NCBI GenBank assembly: GCA_025998955.1
Contig: AP024676.1
Location: forward strand, 3,534,001 to 3,598,000
Direction of reading: 5' to 3'
Source of the DNA: Candidatus Roseilinea sp.
Lineage (GTDB): Bacteria; Chloroflexota; Anaerolineae; J036; Brachytrichaceae
Length of the DNA stretch: 64,000 bases
Part shown: in pieces, positions 8,830-18,010 of the stretch
Layout: each line of letters starts with the position of its first letter
How positions within the stretch are numbered: the first letter of the stretch is position 1
Translations under genes and position numbers: made by a program
The notes under the pieces: model-generated
What the model saw: the letters and a program-made list of their open reading frames with translations, nothing else
What the model was told of the DNA's origin: nothing
The model's database searches: none

Positions 8830-11481
8830 GTGGTCGAAGAAATTGTTGTGATCCGCGGTCTCACCGAGCAAGAGGTCGTCGAGCGCCGCAGCCGTGGGCT
8901 GGGCAACCAGGCTGCGCCGTCCACCAGCCGCACCGTCGGCGACATCCTGCGCCAGAACATCTTCACCAGCATCAACGTCATCATCTTCTCGATCGCGGTG
9001 GCGTTGGCCGTGCTCGGCAACATCGGCGACGCCGTCACCAGCGGCGGCCTGGTCTTCATCAATGCCGTCGTCGGCATCATTCAGGAGTTGCGCGCCAAGC
9101 GCCAGCTCGACCGCATCGCGTTGCTCAGCCGGCCCAAAGCCCTCGTTTTGCGGCGCGATCCGGCCAGCGACGATCCGCAGGCGCGCGACGTCGGCGTCGA
9201 GCAGGCCGTGGATCCATCGGAGCTGGTCAAGGACGACATCCTCGCGCTGTATCCCGGCGAGCAGGTGGTGCTGGACGGCGTGATCGTGGCGGGCATGGCC
9301 GAGGTGGACGAGTCGCTGCTCACCGGCGAATCCGACCTGGTGCCGAAGAAGGCAGGCGACCGCGTCCTCTCCGGCAGCTTCTGTGTGACGGGGCGCGCGC
9401 ACTATCGCGCCGAGAAAGTCGGCATGCAGAGCTACGCGAACCAGCTCGCAGGCAAGGCGCGCACGTTCAAGGCGGTGAAGACGCCGCTGCAGCGCGAGAT
9501 TGACTTCGTGCTGCGCCTGCTGATGATGATCGCGCTGGTGATCGGCTTCATGATGTTCGTGTCGTCGGTGGTCAACCGCCTGCCGACGATCCGCAGCGTG
9601 CAAGCCGCCGCGGTCATCGCCGGCATCGTGCCCAACGGACTGGTCATGGCCATTCTGGTCGCCTACTCGCTCGGCGCGGTGCGCATCGCGCGCAGGGGTG
9701 CGCTGGTGCAGCAAACCAACGCCATCGAATCGCTCAGCCATGTGGACGTGTTGTGCACCGACAAGACCGGCACGCTCACGGCCAATCGGATTCACTATCA
9801 CTCGTGCGTCCCGTTCGGGATTGACGCGGCGGCGCTCGAACGCACGGCCGCCGACTTTGCCTCCAGCGCGACCACGATCAACCGCACCAGCGAGGCGCTC
9901 ATCTACGCGTTCGGCGGGCAGAAGCTGCCGTTCGCCGACGAAGCGCCCTTTTCGTCGGCGCGTCGCTGGAGCGCGCTCGCTTTCGACAATGAGCGCTATC
10001 GCGGCGTCTACGTGATGGGCGCGCCGGAGGCGTTGTACGACGCGCTGGCGGTTCACCCCGACGAACTCGAACGGCGCGTGAGCAGCCTGGCCCGCCAGGG
10101 CCTGCGCGTGTTGTTGTTCGCCCATCGTCCCGACCTGCTCACGCTGCACGACGCGAGCGACCGCCTCGCTCTGCCGAATGGCCTCGTCCCGCTGGGGTTG
10201 CTCGTCTTCAGCGACGAGCTGCGCCCCGAAGCCAAGGAGACCGTCGAGCGCTTCCGCAAGGCCGGCATCCGCCTCAAGGTGATCTCCGGAGACGACCCGG
10301 ACACGGTCGCGGCGCTGGCCCGGCAGGCCGGCTTCCCCGATGACGCCAAGCAATACTCCGGCGCCGACCTGGAGAAGATGCCGCCGGCCGTGTTCGCGCA
10401 GGCCGCCGCGGAGGGGATGATCTTCGGGCGCATCACGCCCGAGCAAAAGGAGAAGCTGGTGGACGCACTGCAAAGCCGCGGCCACTACGTGGCGATGATC
10501 GGCGACGGCGTGAACGACATCCTCGCGCTGAAGAAGGCCAAACTGGGTATCGCCATGCAGAGCGGCGGCAGCGCCACGCGCGGCGTCGCCGATATCGTCT
10601 TGCTGAACGATTCGTTCGCCGCGCTGGCGCCGGCTTTCACCGAAGGCCAGCGCATCGTGAACGGCATGAAGGACATCTTCAGCCTGTTCCTCACGCGCTG
10701 CTTCTACGTTGCGATGATCATCGTCGCCACCGGCTTCGTCGGCATGGGCTTCCCCTTCGGCCCGCGCAACATCACGCTGCTCACGTTGCTCACCGTCGGC
10801 ATTCCCACCATCGCCCTGGCCTACTGGTCCAGACCCGCGCAGGTGAAAGGCAAGCTGCTGCGCTCGGTGTGGCCATTCGTCGTGCCGGCGTCGCTCTCGG
10901 TGTTGGTCTTCGGCCTGATCGCCTACGTCATCGCCTTCGGCGTCGTGGACGGCCGCATGTTGAGGGCCCTGATCACGCCACACGATATCTTGGCCTTCCA
11001 AGAGGCAGTGGCCGGCGCTTACAACGTGGACGTGAGCACGCCGGAGCGCCTGTCGTTCCAGGTGGCCAACATCGCCGCGCAGTCGGTGGTCACGCTGTTC
11101 TCGTTGATGTTCGGACTGCTGCTGGTGGTATTCGTGCAGCCGCCGTTTCGATTCCTGGCCGGCGGCCGGCTATACAGCGGCGACAAGCGGATGTCGCTGC
11201 TGGCGCTGGGCCTGTTCGTCACCTTCTTGGTCGGCTGGCACATCCCGTTCCTGCGCCGGTTCTTCGCCGTCGCCATCCCGCCCGACCCGCTGGTGCTGGT
11301 CACCATCCTCATCTTCACGCTGGCCTGGGCGGCGACGCTGCTGCTGATCTGGAAGCAACGCTGGTATGAGCGCTTCCTGTTGGGCCGCAACGTGGTTGCG
11401 CCGGCGGCACCGCAGCCCGCCCGGCCGAAGGTCATCCCCGGCATCCCCAAGCGCCATCGGCCCGACCACCGGCGGAGTTGA
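8830..11481 (+). CDS. CtpE-like cation-transporting P-type ATPase
   Basis: 883 aa from a GTG codon; a second GTG at 8848 is possible. The actuator loop has TGESDLVPKKAGD (about 161-173). The phosphorylation site is DKTGTLTANRIHYH (Asp about 312), the hinge is GDGVNDILALKKAKLGIAM, and there are about ten TM helices, six of them after the P domain. No heavy-metal CPC motif is present. The stretch IVPNGLVMAILVAYSLGAVRIARRGALVQQTNAIESLSHVDVL is typical of the actinobacterial CtpE group, one member of which is implicated in Ca2+ uptake; Ca2+ as substrate here is inference. The gene follows the secreted protein with essentially no gap. Confidence 0.93.
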   Translation: MVEEIVVIRGLTEQEVVERRSRGLGNQAAPSTSRTVGDILRQNIFTSINVIIFSIAVALAVLGNIGDAVTSGGLVFINAVVGIIQELRAKRQLDRIALLSRPKALVLRRDPASDDPQARDVGVEQAVDPSELVKDDILALYPGEQVVLDGVIVAGMAEVDESLLTGESDLVPKKAGDRVLSGSFCVTGRAHYRAEKVGMQSYANQLAGKARTFKAVKTPLQREIDFVLRLLMMIALVIGFMMFVSSVVNRLPTIRSVQAAAVIAGIVPNGLVMAILVAYSLGAVRIARRGALVQQTNAIESLSHVDVLCTDKTGTLTANRIHYHSCVPFGIDAAALERTAADFASSATTINRTSEALIYAFGGQKLPFADEAPFSSARRWSALAFDNERYRGVYVMGAPEALYDALAVHPDELERRVSSLARQGLRVLLFAHRPDLLTLHDASDRLALPNGLVPLGLLVFSDELRPEAKETVERFRKAGIRLKVISGDDPDTVAALARQAGFPDDAKQYSGADLEKMPPAVFAQAAAEGMIFGRITPEQKEKLVDALQSRGHYVAMIGDGVNDILALKKAKLGIAMQSGGSATRGVADIVLLNDSFAALAPAFTEGQRIVNGMKDIFSLFLTRCFYVAMIIVATGFVGMGFPFGPRNITLLTLLTVGIPTIALAYWSRPAQVKGKLLRSVWPFVVPASLSVLVFGLIAYVIAFGVVDGRMLRALITPHDILAFQEAVAGAYNVDVSTPERLSFQVANIAAQSVVTLFSLMFGLLLVVFVQPPFRFLAGGRLYSGDKRMSLLALGLFVTFLVGWHIPFLRRFFAVAIPPDPLVLVTILIFTLAWAATLLLIWKQRWYERFLLGRNVVAPAAPQPARPKVIPGIPKRHRPDHRRS

Positions 11482-11511
11482 GCGCGGGGAATGCGCCTCC
11501 GGCCGGTGGGT

Positions 11512-12030
11512 TTACGTGCGGGGCCGTTGCTCCGACGATGGATCTGCCGCAACCATCTCGCGCGCGATGGTCGCGACCGCCGCCGTCAGCCCGATCACGA
11601 ACGCGGCCAGCGTCAACACGTCGGCGCGGGTGATCCCCGGCGGCAAGGTGAGCGCGGCCAGCAGCATGGCCGGCGCGGCGATCAAGCCGGTCAGCACGCC
11701 GCCGATCAGCGCCGCGCGCCGCTCCATCAGCACATAGCCGGCGATCAGCGGCAGCACGATATAGATCGGCCAGTTCACGCCGTTGACGTAGCCCTGCACG
11801 AACTGACGCGGGGTGAGGAAGAGCGCCGTCTGCGCCGTCAGCCCATAGGCCGCTGCGCGCGGATGGCGCTTCGCCAGCCAGACGAAGAACGGGATGAGCG
11901 CGAGATCGGCCAGGCTCACGGCGAGGCTGACCGGGTGGCGCAGCGTGAGCAGCACGATGAGCAAGAAGCCCGTCGCGACGATCGCCTTGACGATCGCCAC
12001 GGTGCGGATTCGGCGTTGGATTTCCATCAT
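11512..12030 (-). CDS. Hypothetical multi-pass membrane protein
   Basis: 172 aa if it starts at the first ATG of the ATGATG at 12030; the frame runs further upstream but would overlap the antitoxin gene. Five or six hydrophobic helices fill most of the length (VAIVKAIVATGFLLIVLLTL, VSLADLALIPFFVWLA, WPIYIVLPLIAGYVL, AALIGGVLTGLIAAPAMLLAA, VLTLAAFVIGLTAAVATIA). It resembles the membrane sensor half of histidine kinases or GGDEF proteins, but no signalling domain follows. It is convergent with the P-type ATPase and divergent from the toxin-antitoxin pair. Confidence 0.6.
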   Translation of the reverse strand: MMEIQRRIRTVAIVKAIVATGFLLIVLLTLRHPVSLAVSLADLALIPFFVWLAKRHPRAAAYGLTAQTALFLTPRQFVQGYVNGVNWPIYIVLPLIAGYVLMERRAALIGGVLTGLIAAPAMLLAALTLPPGITRADVLTLAAFVIGLTAAVATIAREMVAADPSSEQRPRT

Positions 12031-12070
12031 CGCTAGAATATGCGTATCTCGGACGGAGGCAAGGTTTCGC

Positions 12071-12295
12071 ATGCGCACGCATCTCGACCCGAATACACCC
12101 CTATCGGAGCTGACGCTTGCTGACTTGCAAGCAATCATTGAGGCAGCGGTGACGAAGGTACTCGCCGAACGACTCGATGATTGGGATTCAGCGCTCGCGC
12201 CAGCGCTTTTGTCGGAGCCCGTCTTAGCAGAGGATTGGAACAGCCCAGAAGAGCGCGAAGCATGGACAGATTTGCAAAAGGCGATACTGTCGTAG
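12071..12295 (+). CDS. Putative antitoxin of a PemK/MazF-type pair
   Basis: 74 aa, acidic and mostly helical, with start ATG 12071 and a GGAGG run about 10 nt upstream. Its 3' end overlaps the toxin start by 34 bp, the compact arrangement usual for type II antitoxin-toxin pairs. I recognise no DNA-binding motif in the short N-terminus. The C-terminus (LAEDWNSPEEREAWTDLQKAI) has the amphipathic and aromatic look of a toxin-wrapping tail. The call depends mainly on position and size. Confidence 0.65.
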   Translation: MRTHLDPNTPLSELTLADLQAIIEAAVTKVLAERLDDWDSALAPALLSEPVLAEDWNSPEEREAWTDLQKAILS

Positions 12296-12594
12296 TCCGG
12301 TTCCCATTTGCTGATCTCACCGGGACGAGCGTGCGTCCTGCCCTGGTCATCGCTCGATTACGCACCGGCGACTATGTGATCTGCCAGATCACGAGCCGAT
12401 TCAAGCGCGACGGTTACAGCATCCCGCTCGATGCCAATAGCTTCACCGTCGGCGGATTGCCGCGGGACAGCTATGTGCGCCCCAATCGGTTGTTCACTGC
12501 TGCGCCTGCAATCATCCTCGGGCGAACCGGGACTTTAAGCGCAGACGTCGTTCAAGAAGTGGTCAGGGCAGTGGTTGAGATCGTTCAGTCCTGA
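12262..12594 (+). CDS. PemK/MazF-family toxin (endoribonuclease)
   Basis: 110 aa from the ATG at 12262, which overlaps the antitoxin gene. The N-terminus KGDTVVVRFPFADLTGTSVRPALVIA is the hallmark of the MazF/PemK fold, including the conserved RPALV. The middle strand DYVICQITSRF and the SYVRPNRLF segment match the active-site sheet. Family members cut mRNA at short sequences when the antitoxin is degraded. It is a complete small pair in a housekeeping neighbourhood. Confidence 0.88.
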   Translation: MDRFAKGDTVVVRFPFADLTGTSVRPALVIARLRTGDYVICQITSRFKRDGYSIPLDANSFTVGGLPRDSYVRPNRLFTAAPAIILGRTGTLSADVVQEVVRAVVEIVQS

Positions 12595-12616
12595 TGCGGG
12601 CCGCCTCGCTCCGTTA

Positions 12617-14281
12617 TCAAACCCCAAATCGCTGGCGCACGGCGCTGCTGACCGCCATCCACTCCGGGATGCGCAGCACCGACGCGCACAGGGCGTACAC
12701 TGCGCCGCCGGCCAGCGCGGCGCCGATCGCGACCGATGCTTGTGCCCCCAGCGTCTCCAGCCCGAAGCGCTCTAACAACGCCGACATCACCAGCCACACC
12801 GCGCCGCCCATCACCAACGAGGCCGCGCTCGCCTTGACGATCAATCCGGCCAGCCCATAGCCGCTCAGCCCGCCGATCTTGCGCCAAAGGAAGAATCCCA
12901 TCAGCGCCGCGTCCAGGCCGGTCTTGAGCGAGTTGGCCAGGATCAGGTCGGATAGCGTGAACGGGCGCACACCGGCCTGCGACAACTGCGCCAGCCCGGC
13001 GATGACGACCAGGTAGAACGCCGTCGAGACCAGCCCGATCAACGTCGGCGTGCGCGTGTCGCGCTGGGCGTAGAACGCGAAGATCAACGGCGTATCTATG
13101 GCCGCGAACAGCAGGCCGGGCGCCGCCGCGCGCAGCGCGACGGCCGTATAAGCCGTGCTCTCGGCCGTGAACGCGCCGTGTTGAAAGAGCAGCGCGATCA
13201 CCGGCGTCGCCAGCACGTATAGCCCGACCGTCGCCGGCGCGATCAGCACCCATACCAGCCGCAGCCCCTGTGCCAGCGTCGCCTTGAACGCCTCGCCGCG
13301 CGCCGCCGAGAGCGAAGGCAAGATCGCCGCCGATACCGCGGTGACGATCATGCCCAGTGGGAACTGGATCACCTGAGCGGCATAGCGCATGGTGGACGGC
13401 CCCTCGGCGCTGATGCGGCCGGCGAAGATGAAGCTGGCCTGCACGGCGATCTGCGCCAGCGCCAGCCCGCCGGCCACCGGCAGGAACAGCCGGATCACCT
13501 GCGCCACGCCCGGCAGGCGCCAGTTCAACGAGAGCTTGATCGGCACGCCGCGCAGGCCGGGGAGCTGGATCAACACCTGCGCCGCGCTGCCGGCCAGCAG
13601 CCCAAGCGCGAGCGACCCCACGCCCAGCCGCGACTCGAACAGCGCCATGCACGCGATCAGTGCCAGGTTGAAGACCGTGGCCGTGAACGCCGTGAACCCG
13701 AACTTGTGCCGGGCGAACAGCGCCGCGCTCACGATCCCGCTCAGGTTCAAGAACAGGATCGAGGGAATGGTGATGCGCAGCAGCGACGCCACCAGGTCGG
13801 CGTCCTGGTTCGGGCCGCCGCCGATGAAATGCGCGATCGGCGTCGCGCACAGCCACAGGACGGCGATCAGGACCGACAATCCGAGCGTGAACAGGCCGAT
13901 CAACGCGCCGAGCAGCGCACCGAACGCGCGCTGTTGCGCTTCGTCGTCCTCGCGCGCGGCCAGCCCGCTGAACGTCGGCACCAGCGCCGAGCTGAGCATG
14001 CCGCCCACCAGCAGGTCATAGAACTGCGTGGGCACGTTCGCCGCCAACTCGAACGCGCTGGCCGCCTGGCCGTTGCCGAAGTAGAACGACTTGACCATCT
14101 CGCGGACCAGGCCGATCACGCGGCTGCTCAGGTTGCCGAGCGAGGTGATGGCTGCAGCCCAGGCGATCCGGCGTTCAACGCCGGCGGGATTCGCCTGAGG
14201 CGCGTGTTCCGTTGGCGTCAGGTCGGTCGGCAGCGGGGCGAGCGCCGGGGCGGGCAGCGACTCGGGCTCGGTGGCGCGCAT
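12617..14281 (-). CDS. murJ: Lipid II flippase MurJ (MviN)
   Basis: 554 aa with about 14 TM helices and a 40-residue Pro-rich cytoplasmic N-terminus. Typical MurJ signatures are present: SSRVIGLVREMV near helix 1, FYDLLVGGMLSSALVPTFSGL and the essential arginine-rich cavity region. It flips lipid II made by the dcw-cluster enzymes to the outer face. It stands alone, convergent with the toxin gene. A TAGAAT hexamer (complement of 14290-14295) lies 8 nt before the ATG with no Shine-Dalgarno, suggesting a leaderless transcript. Confidence 0.95.
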   Translation of the reverse strand: MRATEPESLPAPALAPLPTDLTPTEHAPQANPAGVERRIAWAAAITSLGNLSSRVIGLVREMVKSFYFGNGQAASAFELAANVPTQFYDLLVGGMLSSALVPTFSGLAAREDDEAQQRAFGALLGALIGLFTLGLSVLIAVLWLCATPIAHFIGGGPNQDADLVASLLRITIPSILFLNLSGIVSAALFARHKFGFTAFTATVFNLALIACMALFESRLGVGSLALGLLAGSAAQVLIQLPGLRGVPIKLSLNWRLPGVAQVIRLFLPVAGGLALAQIAVQASFIFAGRISAEGPSTMRYAAQVIQFPLGMIVTAVSAAILPSLSAARGEAFKATLAQGLRLVWVLIAPATVGLYVLATPVIALLFQHGAFTAESTAYTAVALRAAAPGLLFAAIDTPLIFAFYAQRDTRTPTLIGLVSTAFYLVVIAGLAQLSQAGVRPFTLSDLILANSLKTGLDAALMGFFLWRKIGGLSGYGLAGLIVKASAASLVMGGAVWLVMSALLERFGLETLGAQASVAIGAALAGGAVYALCASVLRIPEWMAVSSAVRQRFGV

Positions 14282-14289
14282 GATGCCGG

Positions 14290-14295
14290 ATTCTA
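14290..14295 (-). promoter_or_regulatory. Candidate -10 element of murJ (TAGAAT)
   Basis: The hexamer ends 8 nt before the murJ ATG, so the predicted +1 falls at or next to the start codon. It belongs to the TANNNT set described in the findings. Confidence 0.5.
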
Positions 14296-14357
14296 CGCCC
14301 TGCGATCGGCGTGTTCTTGGCAGCGCCCCTGCGATGCGGATGCCCTCGCGCGATTCG

Positions 14358-14933
14358 TCAGCCGAAATAGGCCAGTGCGCGGCGGAGCTTCTCTTCGAGG
14401 TCGAGTGGCGCGTCGCGCGGCAGCGACGCCAGCGCCTGCTGCGCCTCGGCGACGCTGTAGCCCAGTGCCGTCAGCGCGGCAATCACCTCGGTATCTACTG
14501 CTGAGAGCGGTGCGCCGGCCGGCAGCGCGTCCAATCCGCCCAATTTGCCGCGGAGCGCAAAGATGATCTTCTCCGCCGTCTTCTTGCCCACGCCGGGCGT
14601 GCGCGCGAGCGTCTCGACTTGCTGGTTAGCAATTGCCTGGCGCAGTGCCTCGGGTGGGAGCTTCGACAGCACGGCCAGCGCCGTGCGCGCACCGATGCCC
14701 TGCACGCTCAGCAACAGTGAGAAAAGTTCGACTTCGTCTTCGGTAGCGAAGCCGTAGAGCGCCAGCTCGTCCTCGCGGACGATGAGGTGCGTGTGCAGGT
14801 CGCAAGGCCGGCCGAGGGTGAGCGTGTCGAGCGCGGCCTGTGAGCACGACACGCGAAAGCCGACCCCTTGTACATCCACAACGGCCACCGGGGGCTTGAG
14901 GCTGAGCACGACGCCGCGAATGCGAGAAATCAC
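14358..14933 (-). CDS. ruvA: Holliday junction DNA helicase subunit RuvA
   Basis: 191 aa from a GTG start. The N-terminal OB domain (MISRIRGVVLSL...VDVQGVGFRV) is followed by the acidic-pin region, two helix-hairpin-helix motifs (LLSVQGIGARTALAVLS about 72-88; LARTPGVGKKTAEKIIFAL about 107-125) and a C-terminal domain III (ALGYSVAEAQQAL). It binds four-way junctions as a tetramer and loads RuvB. It is the last gene of yebC-ruvC-ruvA; ruvB is not in the window. Confidence 0.97.
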   Translation of the reverse strand: MISRIRGVVLSLKPPVAVVDVQGVGFRVSCSQAALDTLTLGRPCDLHTHLIVREDELALYGFATEDEVELFSLLLSVQGIGARTALAVLSKLPPEALRQAIANQQVETLARTPGVGKKTAEKIIFALRGKLGGLDALPAGAPLSAVDTEVIAALTALGYSVAEAQQALASLPRDAPLDLEEKLRRALAYFG

Positions 14934-14975
14934 GATGCTAGGCGAGGAAGCGCGGGCAATTCGCGCCGCGCAAAA

Positions 14976-15467
14976 TCAGGCCTTTAGTTTGACCCACTTG
15001 CGGCTCTGTAAATGCGTGACGGCGATGGCGAGCGCGTCGGCTGCGTCGTCGGGTCTAGGGATGGCCGGAAGGTTGAGCAGCAGCCGCACCATCTCCTGCA
15101 TCTGGCGCTTGTCGGCCTGGCCGTAGCCGGAGATGGCTTGTTTGACCTGCAGCGGTGTGTATTCGTGCACCTCGATCTGCGCGTTGCACAGCGTGAGCAA
15201 CACCACACCGCGCGCCTGGCCGACGATCATCGCCGTCTTGGCGTTGGTGGCGAAGAACAATTCCTCGACGGCGGCTTCCTGCGGTTGCCAGGTCGTGATC
15301 AGCGCGTCGAGCTGCTGCTGCAGCATCTGCAAGCGGCGCGGCAGCGACTCGCCTTTCGGTGTCTCGATCACACCGTGCGTCAGCGCGGTCAGCCGGCCGT
15401 CTGCTTCCTCGCGCACCACGCCGTAGCCGGTCGTCGCAATGCCGGGGTCTATGCCGATGGCGATCAC
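14976..15467 (-). CDS. ruvC: Holliday junction resolvase RuvC
   Basis: 163 aa from a GTG start. The RNase H-fold catalytic acids are visible: Asp in IGIDPGIATTGYG (about 7), Glu in AAVEELFFATN (about 68), Glu in CNAQIEVHEYTP and Asp in the final PDDAADALAIAVTH. It cuts Holliday junctions brought by RuvAB. It starts 4 bp after the yebC stop and is followed by ruvA. Confidence 0.97.
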   Translation of the reverse strand: MIAIGIDPGIATTGYGVVREEADGRLTALTHGVIETPKGESLPRRLQMLQQQLDALITTWQPQEAAVEELFFATNAKTAMIVGQARGVVLLTLCNAQIEVHEYTPLQVKQAISGYGQADKRQMQEMVRLLLNLPAIPRPDDAADALAIAVTHLQSRKWVKLKA

Positions 15468-15470
15468 CGG

Positions 15471-16211
15471 TTACGCCGCGACTTCGGCCGGGAGCTGTAG
15501 GTTGTGATACACCTGCTGCACGTCGTCCATTTCCTCCAGCGTGTCAATGACGTGGAGGACCTGCTCTGCCTTGTCGCGCTCCAGCTCCACGTAGCTGTTC
15601 GGCACCAGGGCGATCTCGGCGCTGGCCAGTTCGTAGCCTTGCTTCATCAGCGCCTCGCGCACGTCGCGGAAGCTCTCCACGGTGGTGGTAATCTCGATGG
15701 CTTCGTCGCCGATGTTGATGTCGTCGGCGCCGGCTTCGAGCGCGATTTCGAACACTGCGTCCGGGTTCACCCCGTCCTTGCGCTCGATCACGATCACCCC
15801 CTTGCGCTGGAACTGCCAGGATACGGCGGCACCTTCGAGCTGGCCGCCGGCGCGCGTAAGCACCTTGCGCACTTCGGCAACGGTGCGGTTGCGGTTGTCC
15901 GTCAGCACCTGGATCATGACGGGCACCTTGTGCGGCAGGTAGCCTTCATAGATGATCTCCTCGAGCGCTTCCGCTTCGCCGCCCTGGCCGGTGCCGCGGG
16001 CGATGGCGCGTTCGATATTCTCCTTTGGCATGTTGGCCGCGCGCGCTTTGTCTATCGCCAGGCGCAGGCGAAAGTTGGCGTCGGGGTTACCGCCGCCTTC
16101 GCGCGCCGCAATAGTGATTTCGCGGGCGAGCCGCGTGAACATCGCGCCGCGCTTGGCGTCGTTCGCGCTCTTGGCGCGCTTGATGGTTGCCCATTTGCTG
16201 TGACCTGACAT
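15471..16211 (-). CDS. yebC: YebC/PmpR-family protein
   Basis: 246 aa from the ATG giving the family N-terminus MSGHSKWATIKRAKSANDAKRG. The three-domain signature is clear (FTRLAREI, LRLAIDKARAANMPKENIERAI, EGYLPHKVPVMIQVLTDNRNRT). Bacterial members have been described as transcription regulators and, more recently, as factors that relieve ribosome stalling. Family association with ruvC-ruvA is widespread and holds here. A heptad repeat pair sits directly upstream. Confidence 0.95.
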   Translation of the reverse strand: MSGHSKWATIKRAKSANDAKRGAMFTRLAREITIAAREGGGNPDANFRLRLAIDKARAANMPKENIERAIARGTGQGGEAEALEEIIYEGYLPHKVPVMIQVLTDNRNRTVAEVRKVLTRAGGQLEGAAVSWQFQRKGVIVIERKDGVNPDAVFEIALEAGADDINIGDEAIEITTTVESFRDVREALMKQGYELASAEIALVPNSYVELERDKAEQVLHVIDTLEEMDDVQQVYHNLQLPAEVAA

Positions 16212-16222
16212 CGCTCTTACCT

Positions 16223-16310
16223 CATTCCTGACTTGCGAGTTTCCCACTTCCGACTTCCCATTCCCGACTCACAGCTCCTGAGTTCGGGAGTCGGGGGTGG
16301 GGAATCGGGC
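16223..16310. repeat. Heptanucleotide array with inverted arms
   Basis: C-rich heptads (CCACTTC, CGACTTC, CCATTCC, CGACTCA) from about 16,240 are followed, after a short loop, by G-rich heptads (GGGAGTC, GGGGGTG, GGGAATC) to 16,310. The arms are partly complementary. It lies between yebC and rny on the same strand. Confidence 0.75.
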
Positions 16311-16336
16311 TTCGCGTGAGTTGCGCTACCGCAATT

Positions 16337-17884
16337 CTACTTCGCATACTCGACCGCGCGCGTCTCGCGCACGACGGTGACCTTGATCTGGCCGGGGTAC
16401 TCCATCGTCTCCTCGATGCGCTTGGCGATGTCGCGGCTGAGTTGGATGCATGTCAGATCGTCCACCGTCTCCGGCTTGACGATGACGCGCAACTCGCGGC
16501 CGGCCTGTACGGCATAGGCTTCGCTCACGCCCTTGAACGACTTGGCAGTTTCCTCGAGCTGGCGCACGCGCTTGACGTAGGTCTCGAGTGTCTCGCGGCG
16601 CGCGCCGGGGCGTGAGCCGCTGATCGCATCGGCGATCTCGACGATCACCGCCTCCAGCGTCTCCTGCGGCACGTCGTGATGGTGCGACTCGACGCAGTGG
16701 ATCACCTTCGGGTTGATGTTGAACCGGCGCAGCAAATCCACGCCGAGTTGCACGTGCGTGCCTTCGCTCTCGCGGTCGAGCGCCTTACCGATGTCGTGCA
16801 GCAGGCCGCCCATCTTGCACACCTTCACGTCGGCTTTCAGCTCGGAGGCCAGCAAGCCGGCCAGCTTCGCCGTCTCGACCGCATGGTAGAGCTGGTTCTG
16901 GCCGTAGCTGGTGCGGTACTTCAACCGGCCAAGCGTTTTGACGATCTCGGTGGGCAGCCCGGGCACGCCGGCCTCGACCGTGGCGCGTTCGCCTTCCTCG
17001 GCCATGATGCGCTCCACGTCGCGCCGGGCGTCCTCCAGCGCCTTCTCGATGCGCGTGGGGTGGATGCGCCCGTCGCGCACGAGCGACTCCAGCGCGCGCC
17101 GGGCGATCTCGCGCCGCACCGGGTCGAAGCAGGAGATGGTCACCGTCTCCGGCGTGTCGTCCACGATCACGTCCACGCCGGCGGCTTGCTCGAAGGCCTG
17201 CACGTTGCGGCCGTTGCGGCCGATAATCCGCCCCTTGGCTTCTTCGCTGGGCAGCTCGATGGTGGCGACGGCGCGCTCGGCCACCACGTCGGTGGCTACC
17301 CGCTGCATGGTTTCGATCACCAACTTGCGGGCGCGTTGCTCGGCCGTCTCGCGGGTTTGCGCTTCGACCTCGCGGATCACGCGGGCCATGTCGTTGCGGG
17401 CCGTCTCGCGCACGGCCGCCAGCAGTTCGTTACGCGCGTCCTCGCGCGTCATGCCGGCGACTTCTTCCAGTTTCGCTTCCAGCGCGGTCACGCGCTCCTT
17501 TTGCAGGCGCTCCAACTCCGCTTCGCGCTTATCGAGCGCCGATTGGCGCTGGTTCAGCTTCTTCTCGCGTTGCTCGATGCGTTCGCGCTGGCTTTCCAGT
17601 TCCTCGCGGCGCTTCTTCAGCCGATCATCCTCGCGCTGCAGTTCTAGCCGCCTCTCTTTGATCTCCTGATCCAACTCGCTGCGGATCTTGAGGATTTCGT
17701 CCTTGGCTTCGACCAGCATCTGGCGTGCCTTGGCCTGAGCTTCGCTCAGCGTCTTCTCCGCCTCGGCGCGCAGAATGGCTCCCTCGTCCTTCGCCTGTTG
17801 GCGGCCAATCCGGTATGCCATCCAACCGATGACCACCGCCAGGATCACCCCGAGGACCTCGATCACAAGTCTCAATGTGTCCAT
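16337..17884 (-). CDS. rny: Ribonuclease Y
   Basis: 515 aa. An N-terminal TM helix (LVIEVLGVILAVVIGWMAYRI) is followed by a long coiled coil (about 30-200), a KH domain (EEAKGRIIGRNGRNVQAFEQAAG about 214-236) and an HD domain (MGGLLHDIGKALD about 355-367, with the HH of VESHHHDV). It is a membrane-anchored endonuclease that starts mRNA decay. It is located downstream of recX on the same strand. Confidence 0.97.
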   Translation of the reverse strand: MDTLRLVIEVLGVILAVVIGWMAYRIGRQQAKDEGAILRAEAEKTLSEAQAKARQMLVEAKDEILKIRSELDQEIKERRLELQREDDRLKKRREELESQRERIEQREKKLNQRQSALDKREAELERLQKERVTALEAKLEEVAGMTREDARNELLAAVRETARNDMARVIREVEAQTRETAEQRARKLVIETMQRVATDVVAERAVATIELPSEEAKGRIIGRNGRNVQAFEQAAGVDVIVDDTPETVTISCFDPVRREIARRALESLVRDGRIHPTRIEKALEDARRDVERIMAEEGERATVEAGVPGLPTEIVKTLGRLKYRTSYGQNQLYHAVETAKLAGLLASELKADVKVCKMGGLLHDIGKALDRESEGTHVQLGVDLLRRFNINPKVIHCVESHHHDVPQETLEAVIVEIADAISGSRPGARRETLETYVKRVRQLEETAKSFKGVSEAYAVQAGRELRVIVKPETVDDLTCIQLSRDIAKRIEETMEYPGQIKVTVVRETRAVEYAK

Positions 17885-18010
17885 GTTGTCTTCTCACTGT
17901 GAATCGAGCCGTCGGGCAAAGGAGTTGATGGCAGTTTCAGCGTTCGTGCGTCAATTCCATGATCTCTTGCTCAAACCGTTCGATCAACGCGAATCTGGCG
18001 CGAAATGACT

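Noticed and set aside
8803-11001. 732-codon open frame on the minus strand opposite the P-type ATPase gene
   Set aside because: It is the GC-rich antisense shadow of a gene with complete P-type ATPase motifs; the translation is His/Asp/Arg/Gln-rich without any domain.
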